The notes beneath the pieces are model-generated. The model was not told the origin of the DNA. It ran no database searches and saw only the letters and a program-made list of their open reading frames with translations. The position numbers and the translations under genes were made by a program. A stretch of DNA of 10,888 nucleotides from assembly GCA_902464115.1 (NCBI GenBank), contig CABQIF010000075.1, positions 1 to 10,888 on the forward strand, written 5' to 3'. Source of the stretch: an uncultured Ruminococcus sp. Lineage in GTDB: Bacteria; Bacillota; Clostridia; Oscillospirales; Ruminococcaceae. Within the stretch, counting starts at the first letter, position 1; each line of letters starts with the position of its first letter. Shown in pieces: positions 1 through 5,738 of this stretch.

Positions 1-7
1 GCCTTGG

Positions 8-199
8 GAATCGCAATTGCCCCTGAAACCTTGTCCCTCATTACAACCTTCTGGTTTTAAAGGCAATTGCGATTCTATTTCGATTTTTCTTAGATTTCCG
101 TTGCGTTTCATCAAAACCTTCGTTAAGGAGGGCAGCTTGCCCTCCTTAACAAACCACCTCGCCGAGCTGAGCCAGCTCGACCGCAGTTCGCCTGTGGCG
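8..199. repeat. Chain of inverted repeats, probable dispersed structured element
   Basis: This gene-free stretch contains four inverted repeats in a row. The largest pairs 8-21 (GAATCGCAATTGCC) with 62-75 perfectly over 14 bp. Inside it 24-30 pairs with 53-59, and 31-34 with 43-46, giving one long, interrupted hairpin. Then come a perfect 12-bp stem at 122-133/139-150, a 6-bp stem at 163-168/174-179 (CGAGCT/AGCTCG) and a 4-bp stem at 189-192/196-199. A T-rich stretch (76-91) follows the first hairpin on the plus strand. The element ends just outside the stop codon of the nitroreductase. No conserved protein is recognisable here. The density of pairing suggests a dispersed repeat (MITE- or REP-like) or a structured RNA; that is inference, because only one copy is visible in the window. 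Confidence 0.45.
122..150 (-). terminator. Perfect 12-bp hairpin downstream of nitroreductase
   Basis: GTTAAGGAGGGC (122-133) pairs with GCCCTCCTTAAC (139-150) around a 5-nt loop. In the minus direction it lies 64 bases past the nitroreductase stop and is followed by GAAGG then TTTT, so the U-tract is poor. It may end the nitroreductase transcript or simply belong to the structured repeat around it. Each strand of the stem carries AAGGAGG, a perfect Shine-Dalgarno core, locked in the helix. Confidence 0.45.
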
Positions 200-213
200 T
201 GAAAAAAATTGCG

Positions 214-738
214 TTATTCTACAACAATAATCTGGTCGTTTCTTCTCGGTTTCTTTTCTGGCTGTTCGCCCTTTGCATAGCCCAAAATGCAACATCCAAC
301 GCCGATTTCATCATCAGAAACGCCCCATTTTTGCAGCAATGCTCTGCCCTCTGGCAATTCACTCATTTCCTTTGCCCGATGAATCCAGCAAGCACCCAAT
401 CCCAATGCGTGTGCTTCCAACAGCATATTGCCAATCGCCAGGCTGCCATCTTCTACATAAGTATGCACATTCCGGTCAGCCAACACCCAAATAACAACTG
501 GTGCTCCATAAAATGGGTCGTTGGTCGTGCCCATAATCTCAGCGTTCATCTTGGAAAGTTCGTCCCGAATCTCCCGATTCTTGACAACGACAAATCTCGT
601 TGCCATCCGACCTCTGCCATTCGCAGCATACTGTCCAGCCTTCAACACTTTCTCAATATCCGCATCGGATACCATCTGGTCGGTATAACTCCGAACGCTC
701 TTTCTGCTCATCATTGCTTCTAACATCGTCTGTTCCAT
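214..738 (-). CDS. Nitroreductase family FMN-dependent oxidoreductase
   Basis: A 174-residue protein of the small nitroreductase family. These flavoenzymes use FMN and NAD(P)H to reduce nitro compounds, quinones or other acceptors in the cytoplasm; the substrate cannot be told here. The N-terminal RKSVRSY (residues 12-18) is the usual FMN phosphate-binding segment. GAPVVI (78-83) and GLGACWIH (113-120) are the later conserved blocks, and the LGYAKGEQPEKKPRR tail (152-166) is typical of the family's C terminus. Length is normal for the short subgroup. The start at 738 is chosen because AGGAGGAC (746-753) sits 7 bases upstream; an in-frame ATG at 768 would add ten residues upstream of this strong RBS. 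It follows the beta-CASP gene in the same direction after an 89-base gap that holds a hairpin. No clear promoter was seen in that gap. Confidence 0.9.
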   Translation of the reverse strand: MEQTMLEAMMSRKSVRSYTDQMVSDADIEKVLKAGQYAANGRGRMATRFVVVKNREIRDELSKMNAEIMGTTNDPFYGAPVVIWVLADRNVHTYVEDGSLAIGNMLLEAHALGLGACWIHRAKEMSELPEGRALLQKWGVSDDEIGVGCCILGYAKGEQPEKKPRRNDQIIVVE

Positions 739-772
739 GGTATTTGTCCTCCTATTTTTTCTAATCAATCAA

Positions 773-800
773 CAACACCGCACAAAAATATGCGGTGTTG
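773..800 (-). terminator. Hairpin after beta-CASP gene
   Basis: CAACACCGCA (773-782) pairs perfectly with TGCGGTGTTG (791-800) around an 8-nt loop, 27 bases after the stop of the gene at 828-2417. In the minus direction it is followed by TTGATTGATTAG, a weak U-tract. It is a plausible intrinsic terminator, possibly leaky into the nitroreductase gene. Confidence 0.6.
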
Positions 801-827
801 CGTGTATCAAAATTCAATTACAGCCCG

Positions 828-2417
828 TTACTGTTCCCACTTGTTGCACAGCTGGGTCAACTGATCTGCCATCTTTGCCAATTCTTTATTAGAATAGCCC
901 CGTGCATTCTGAATATAAGCAGTGACACGATCCAATGCAATTTGCAGGCGGTCGTAGGTTGCAGATGCCTTTGCAGACTTCGGCTTTTCCAGATAAACCG
1001 GCTCTGCTTCATGCAAGAACTGCCCACTTGCCACATCAAATTCTGTTCCGCTATATGGTGCATAGGCGGAAATGCCTTGCTCATTCAGCAATGCGGTGAA
1101 TGTATCCGCAGCGGTTGTTTCTCCGTGAATGACAAAGACTTTCTTCACCTGCTGCACGTGCTGAATCCAAAGTTCCAGCCCTTTCTGGTCAGCATGGCCA
1201 CTCATACCCTGCAACTGCCGAATCTGTGCGGCAACTTTTACCGATTCGCCAAACAGTGTCACATAGTTTGCACCCTCCAGCAATCGCCGTCCCAATGTGC
1301 CAACAGCTTGATAACCGACAAACAAAATCGTATTTTCCGGCTTCCAGAGGTTGTGTTTCAAGTGATGTTTGATTCGCCCAGCTTCACACATACCGCTCGC
1401 AGAAATCACGATTTTGCTGCGGGTATCGGCATTGATTGCCATGGAGGCTTCACTGGTGACCGCTGTCCGCAACCCAGATACCCCGATGGGATTTTCTCCA
1501 CGCTGTACATAGGCAAGGGCTTCTTCGTCAAAGCAGCTTTCCTTGTTTCGCTGAAAGATTTCTGTTGCTTCAATGGCAAGCGGACTATCCACATAAATCG
1601 GAACATCCTGATATTTTCCAAGCAAATTCTGGTCTTTGATTTGTTTCAGAAAATACAGCAGTTCCTGCGTTCTGCCCACGGCAAACGATGTAATAATGAC
1701 GCTTCCGCTCCGCTGGAAGGTTTCCAGCAAAATTTGCACGAAATCCTGAATATAATTCTTTGGCTTTTCATGCAGGCGATTGCCATAGGTGGATTCCATG
1801 ATGACATAATCCGCAGTATCGGCATACTGTGGGTCACGAATCAAGGGCTGATGGAAGTTCCCAATATCGCCGGAGAACAGCAGCTTTTTGCTGATGCCGT
1901 TTTCCTCCAGCCAGATTTCAATACTGGACGAGCCGAGCAAATGCCCCGCATCCAAAAACCGGATTGTAATGCCATCTGCAATAGAAATTTTCTCTCCATA
2001 AGGATGCGGAACGAAATGTTCCAGCGACCCTAACGCTTCCTGCATGGTGTAAAGCGGTGTATAGATATCGCCACCGCTGCGTTTTGCCTTTCGATTTCGC
2101 CACTCTGCTTCAAATTCTTGAATGTGGGCACTATCTCGCAGCATAATCTGGCAAAGCGAAACTGTTGCCTGTGTGGCATGAATTTCACCACGGAATCCGC
2201 CTGCATACAACAGCGGCAGCAAGCCAGAGTGGTCAATGTGGGCATGGGTCAAGAATACATAGTCAATTTCCGATGGAGCACAGGGAACACGGATGTTCTC
2301 ATAGACATCTCTTCCCTGCTCCATGCCATAGTCAATCAAGATGCGTTTTCCACACACTTCCAGATAGGTACAGCTGCCAGTGACTTCATGGGTCGCACCA
2401 ATAAACAACAGTTTCAT
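828..2417 (-). CDS. MBL-fold/beta-CASP ribonuclease-type protein (CPSF73/Ysh1-like)
   Basis: A 529-residue metallo-beta-lactamase protein with an inserted beta-CASP domain, the architecture of zinc-dependent RNA endo/exonucleases. Metal-binding motifs are visible: HAHIDH (residues 58-63, motif 2), H159 in DAGHLLGS (motif 3) and D184 in FSGDIG (motif 4). The beta-CASP part shows MESTYGNRLH with acidic E208, FAVGRTQELL (245-254), SASGM (339-343), HHLKH (351-355) and SGHAD with H408, followed by VIHGE (429-433). A C-terminal extension of about 60 residues (from about 475) is charged and helical-looking. All catalytic ligands are present, so it should be active; RNA as substrate is inferred from the family. 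The start has an AAAGGTG element upstream. It lies 46 bases behind the GtrA gene with no strong terminator between, so co-transcription is plausible. Confidence 0.93.
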   Translation of the reverse strand: MKLLFIGATHEVTGSCTYLEVCGKRILIDYGMEQGRDVYENIRVPCAPSEIDYVFLTHAHIDHSGLLPLLYAGGFRGEIHATQATVSLCQIMLRDSAHIQEFEAEWRNRKAKRSGGDIYTPLYTMQEALGSLEHFVPHPYGEKISIADGITIRFLDAGHLLGSSSIEIWLEENGISKKLLFSGDIGNFHQPLIRDPQYADTADYVIMESTYGNRLHEKPKNYIQDFVQILLETFQRSGSVIITSFAVGRTQELLYFLKQIKDQNLLGKYQDVPIYVDSPLAIEATEIFQRNKESCFDEEALAYVQRGENPIGVSGLRTAVTSEASMAINADTRSKIVISASGMCEAGRIKHHLKHNLWKPENTILFVGYQAVGTLGRRLLEGANYVTLFGESVKVAAQIRQLQGMSGHADQKGLELWIQHVQQVKKVFVIHGETTAADTFTALLNEQGISAYAPYSGTEFDVASGQFLHEAEPVYLEKPKSAKASATYDRLQIALDRVTAYIQNARGYSNKELAKMADQLTQLCNKWEQ

Positions 2418-2463
2418 ATCGCTTCACACCTTTCTTTCCGTCAATTTTGAAAAATATAGATTT

Positions 2464-2955
2464 TTATGCTTCTTTCTTCGTATACAGCAGGTACTTTCTG
2501 GCGAAGAAATTCCAGAAGAATGCAACTGCTGTGGAAACTACCTTACTCAAAATCTGATACAAACTTGTCACATCTGCCAGCGCCCAAGCAAATCCCTTTG
2601 TAATGCCGATGGTCAGCAGCAATCCCACAATGCCAATCGCCGCAAACGAGAGAAACTCTAAAAAGCGATTCTGCATTTTGGACTGCTTGAAAATCCAGAA
2701 TGTGCTGAGAAAATAATTGACCAGCAATCCGGCAACGAATGACAAGGCATTGCAGAGGGCTGCATAGCCAGAGCCGGAAAAGACCAGATAAAACAGCAGC
2801 GAGGACAACGCCCAGTCTACCACCGTTGCAAAACCGCCGACAAAACAATACCGGAAAAATTGGATAAACGTATTTTCTGTATCACCGGAAAATAACTTTT
2901 TGAATTGATGCTGCTTTAAAATCTGCTTGACTTCTGTCAGATGTTCTGTTTTCAT
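2464..2955 (-). CDS. GtrA family membrane protein
   Basis: A 163-residue integral membrane protein of the GtrA-like family (Pfam GtrA). Four hydrophobic helices are visible, roughly residues 33-58, 63-85, 99-125 and 134-155. The family signature appears twice: N-Y-F-L-S-T-F-W-I-F (80-89) after helix 2 and F-F-W-N-F-F-A-R-K-Y (147-156) at the end of helix 4. Known relatives help move lipid-linked sugars across the membrane or build wall polysaccharide, but the precise job is unknown for most. A GAAGGG ribosome site lies about 12 bases upstream of the ATG, a little far. The start is only 48 bases behind the stop of the GH9-CBM3-dockerin gene. No convincing terminator or promoter is visible between, so it may be read from the cellulase promoter. 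A link to glycosylation of the Thr-rich linkers is speculation. Confidence 0.88.
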   Translation of the reverse strand: MKTEHLTEVKQILKQHQFKKLFSGDTENTFIQFFRYCFVGGFATVVDWALSSLLFYLVFSGSGYAALCNALSFVAGLLVNYFLSTFWIFKQSKMQNRFLEFLSFAAIGIVGLLLTIGITKGFAWALADVTSLYQILSKVVSTAVAFFWNFFARKYLLYTKKEA

Positions 2956-3003
2956 GTTAAAAAAATTCCCTTCTCTTTGAAATGCTTTGTTGTAAAATCA
3001 ATC

Positions 3004-5562
3004 TTATAATTCATGAGATGGCAAATCGGCAATTTCACTCACGACAAATCGCATTAAAATAGTTGCATCGTTGTCATCTAAAACATTATCATCATAGCAA
3101 TCTGCACATTTTGAGGCAGTGTCTGACAAGGTAACCATTCCAGCCAGTGACTTATTCAAGAAAATTGCATCCAGCAAATCGACAACGCCATCCTGATTGA
3201 CATCTCCATAATAAACCGCATTTTCTCCTGTAGTAGTTGTTGTAACCGCAGTTGTTTGCGATTCTGATGTTGTTGTTTCTGCAGAAGTCGTGGTGGATTC
3301 TGTTGCAACATCTGTTGTCGCACTCATTGCAGTTGTAGTGGTTGTGGTAGTTGTGGTTGTCGTTGTGGTCGTTGTTTCTGCTGGTTTTGGTGTGCTGCCG
3401 TTCGGCTCTGTACCACCAACCAGTTCTCCGCCGGCATATACACAAATATAATCGCTCTTTACTTCATTGCCATCGCCAAACATTTCCGAATCGGTCAGAA
3501 CCGGTAAGCCCTGATAGCTCCAGTCATTGGAAGCATCCCACTGGTCGCCATAATATAAGCCAACGGAACATTGATATTTCTTGTTGGAATTTGCAATGGT
3601 ATAGCCATCCCATGCCACTTCAAAATAATAGATGTTCGGGTCATACGATGCATCGTACTGGAATGGTCCAGAAATGACACCGTCTGCCGGTGCAGCTTCG
3701 GTTGCCGCCTGATCGTATAATTCCTTTGCCTCTACCAAATTCGGGCTGGTCATTTCCTTGGTATTAAAGAAATAGCGAACGGTAACATCTGTTCTCGGCG
3801 TAATGGAATCGGTCATGACTTTCATAGAAATCTTTGTTGTTCCTGCTCCGCCTGCACACGGATTATCAACGGCAAATGCCTCTACCCAGTAATTATTGCC
3901 GCCGCCTTCTTCACCGCTGCTTTCTTCCTTTGGTGGGAAATCCGGTGTTACCTGCATGGAATCGTCGCCAAAATACGCATACAGTCCGGCACTTGCACCG
4001 ACAAACGCAGCGTTATAGTCAATGGTTACTTCGTTATAAATCCAGTCTGCGGTAACATCATTGTGCTTGTCGGAGGCATCCGGCCCACCAACCAATGCAC
4101 CATACAAAACATGCCGCTGTTCTCTGGTATCTTCTGCTCTGGTCAAGCCGGAGGCTGCACGGTGATGCGGATACTTTGCAGCATTTTCGCTATATCCGAC
4201 AATATAAGCCCGATTCATCGGGTTGTTGCCCATCAGATATTGCATCTGTTCTTTTGCCCATTCGCTGTATTCGGACGGTTTTCCATTGTTGTTGTACTTG
4301 TCATAAACCAATGCACACAGCTGTGCAGCGGTATTATATCGTGCAGAGCCCCAGGTATTCAGCCAGAAATAGCCAGCTGGTGTAATTGTTCCGACCCCGC
4401 CTGTCATATAAGTGGTAATTGCCTTTGCAACGGATGCCCAGCAATCCATTTCTTCATATGGCGATTTTCCAGCAGCTTCCTTGTACTTTTCAATAAACTG
4501 CGGATAAACGTGCTCGCCTTCCTTGGCAGGCTTGTCCTCTGAAATTTCGCCTAAGATACACTGCACGCCGTTCCACATATCATTCCAGCAATACACATAG
4601 CACGGTGCTGCATAGTAATCATAGTACGGGTAAATTTCCTGCAAATAGCTTTCATCGCCGGTAATTTTAAACAGCCATGCTGCTGCCCAGCAGTAATCAT
4701 CTTCCCACTTGGAAGATACATAATAGGATTTCGGGCCATCCGAATTGTCACTCAGCTGCTTTTCATGGCTCTTTGCGAACTGGAACAATGCTTTCGCATA
4801 GTCTAAAGACTGTGCTGCATAGTCCGGATCGGTATCCTTAAAGTTCAAATAGTTGATTGCCAGCGAAGCAGCTGCTGAGGCAACATAATCGGTTTGCGGT
4901 TTGTCGCCTGTCAGGAAAAAGGCAGGTCTTGCCATGGTATCTACTTCCGGAGAGTTCCAATAAGCGTGGTCAATATCGCCATCACCCACCTGATAACAAT
5001 GTGCAACGACTTCGCCATTTTCATCTCGGAACGTGCACTTCATCAGATAATCGTTAAAATACCGCAAGATTGTTTCAATATGGTCATCCTGTCCTGTCTT
5101 TTTGTAGGAATCCCGAAATTCATAATAGCCCCAGCCCAAGGTAGAAGCGGCATAGTTTTCCGGCATACCAAACTTTACATGGTCGCCAGCGTCATGAAAT
5201 CCGCCGGAAACATCTACATAACCATCACCATCCGGATCAAGAATGTCCCGATACTGGTCAATGAACGATTGTGACAAGTTCGTGCCGACCTTATCTTCTC
5301 CCATTGGCTGTAAAGGCACTTGTGCGTCATAGGTGTGACAGTTGCCACGCCACTGATAGCGGTTATTTTCGGCAACTTCTGTTCCGCACATATTGCCATC
5401 ATAGAAATAAATGGAATACTGCAATGCTTTCGCATAATTATATTCCACATCGTCCGCAGCAGATGCCTGCAATCCAGATGGAACGCTGACCGCTGTCTGC
5501 AACAACACTGCTCCCAGCAATCCTGCAAGCAGACGTTTTCCAACATGCTTTTTCTGTTTCAT
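3004..5562 (-). CDS. Cellulosomal GH9 endoglucanase, GH9-CBM3c-dockerin
   Basis: A secreted 852-residue cellulase. Residues 1-35 form a signal peptide ending ASA before ADD. The GH9 catalytic domain spans about 38-535: GGFHDAGDHVKFG (120-132) holds the paired Asp (D124, D127) that activates water, PHHRAAS (465-471) is the substrate-binding block and NEVTIDYNAAF (510-520) carries the proton donor E511. A CBM3 domain (about 557-716, ending in WDASNDWSYQGL at 675-686) follows directly. This is the GH9-CBM3c arrangement of processive endoglucanases. A Thr-rich linker (about 726-779, with 15 Thr in a row at 730-744) leads to a dockerin (784-849). Its first calcium loop is canonical (D787, N789, D791, D795, D798). 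The second is degenerate, with Tyr at position 3 and Asn in place of Gly. The start at 5562 is set by AGAAAGGA (5571-5578) and a signal peptide; an in-frame ATG at 5646 lies inside the promoter. Confidence 0.95.
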   Translation of the reverse strand: MKQKKHVGKRLLAGLLGAVLLQTAVSVPSGLQASAADDVEYNYAKALQYSIYFYDGNMCGTEVAENNRYQWRGNCHTYDAQVPLQPMGEDKVGTNLSQSFIDQYRDILDPDGDGYVDVSGGFHDAGDHVKFGMPENYAASTLGWGYYEFRDSYKKTGQDDHIETILRYFNDYLMKCTFRDENGEVVAHCYQVGDGDIDHAYWNSPEVDTMARPAFFLTGDKPQTDYVASAAASLAINYLNFKDTDPDYAAQSLDYAKALFQFAKSHEKQLSDNSDGPKSYYVSSKWEDDYCWAAAWLFKITGDESYLQEIYPYYDYYAAPCYVYCWNDMWNGVQCILGEISEDKPAKEGEHVYPQFIEKYKEAAGKSPYEEMDCWASVAKAITTYMTGGVGTITPAGYFWLNTWGSARYNTAAQLCALVYDKYNNNGKPSEYSEWAKEQMQYLMGNNPMNRAYIVGYSENAAKYPHHRAASGLTRAEDTREQRHVLYGALVGGPDASDKHNDVTADWIYNEVTIDYNAAFVGASAGLYAYFGDDSMQVTPDFPPKEESSGEEGGGNNYWVEAFAVDNPCAGGAGTTKISMKVMTDSITPRTDVTVRYFFNTKEMTSPNLVEAKELYDQAATEAAPADGVISGPFQYDASYDPNIYYFEVAWDGYTIANSNKKYQCSVGLYYGDQWDASNDWSYQGLPVLTDSEMFGDGNEVKSDYICVYAGGELVGGTEPNGSTPKPAETTTTTTTTTTTTTTTAMSATTDVATESTTTSAETTTSESQTTAVTTTTTGENAVYYGDVNQDGVVDLLDAIFLNKSLAGMVTLSDTASKCADCYDDNVLDDNDATILMRFVVSEIADLPSHEL
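3331..3375 (-). repeat. Fifteen-threonine run in the linker
   Basis: Residues 730-744 of the GH9-CBM3-dockerin protein are all Thr. The DNA is (ACN)15 on the coding strand but mixes ACA, ACC, ACT and ACG, so it is not a pure microsatellite. Such linkers in secreted cellulases are usually extended and O-glycosylated. Confidence 0.85.
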
Positions 5563-5617
5563 TTTGATTTTCCTTTCTGTACCCTTCAATTTCATAAAAA
5601 CGGATTTGATTGTTTCT

Positions 5618-5646
5618 ATTATACAGCAACTTGCATCAAAAGTCAA
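5618..5646 (-). promoter_or_regulatory. Promoter of GH9-CBM3-dockerin gene
   Basis: On the minus strand TTGACT (5641-5646) and TATAAT (5618-5623) are separated by exactly 17 bp. The predicted start near 5611 gives a leader of about 49 bases before the RBS and ATG at 5562. An inverted repeat at 5674-5694 lies 27 bp upstream of the -35. Confidence 0.8.
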
Positions 5647-5673
5647 TTCATTTTTCGTAATTTTACTGGAATT

Positions 5674-5694
5674 GTAACCAAAAAATCTGGTTAC
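5674..5694. promoter_or_regulatory. Inverted repeat GTAACCA-N7-TGGTTAC
   Basis: GTAACCA (5674-5680) and TGGTTAC (5688-5694) form a perfect 7-bp inverted repeat with a 7-base centre. It lies between the LRR-dockerin stop (5739) and the promoter of the next gene. It could be a weak terminator of the LRR gene, but no U-tract follows it on the minus strand. It could equally be an operator upstream of the cellulase promoter. Confidence 0.35.
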
Positions 5695-5738
5695 TGCATC
5701 TGTTCTTTCTTAGAAAAATTAGATTTTCGTTCTATTTT

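Noticed and set aside
17..202. A 61-codon plus-strand frame in the left-end repeat
   Set aside because: It simply reads through the inverted repeats; no RBS is visible and its composition follows the palindromes.
199..723. A 174-codon plus-strand frame opposite the nitroreductase
   Set aside because: It is a shadow of the conserved minus-strand gene, which has a strong RBS and family motifs.
795..2033. A 412-codon open frame on the plus strand opposite the beta-CASP gene
   Set aside because: The minus strand encodes all metal-binding and beta-CASP motifs. The plus-strand translation is Cys/His/Phe-rich, matches no family I recognise and lacks a good ribosome site.
2956..3030. A promoter for gtrA using TATAAG at the GH9 stop codon
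   Set aside because: The only -35 candidate is TTGCCG with an 18-bp spacer, which is too weak to annotate.
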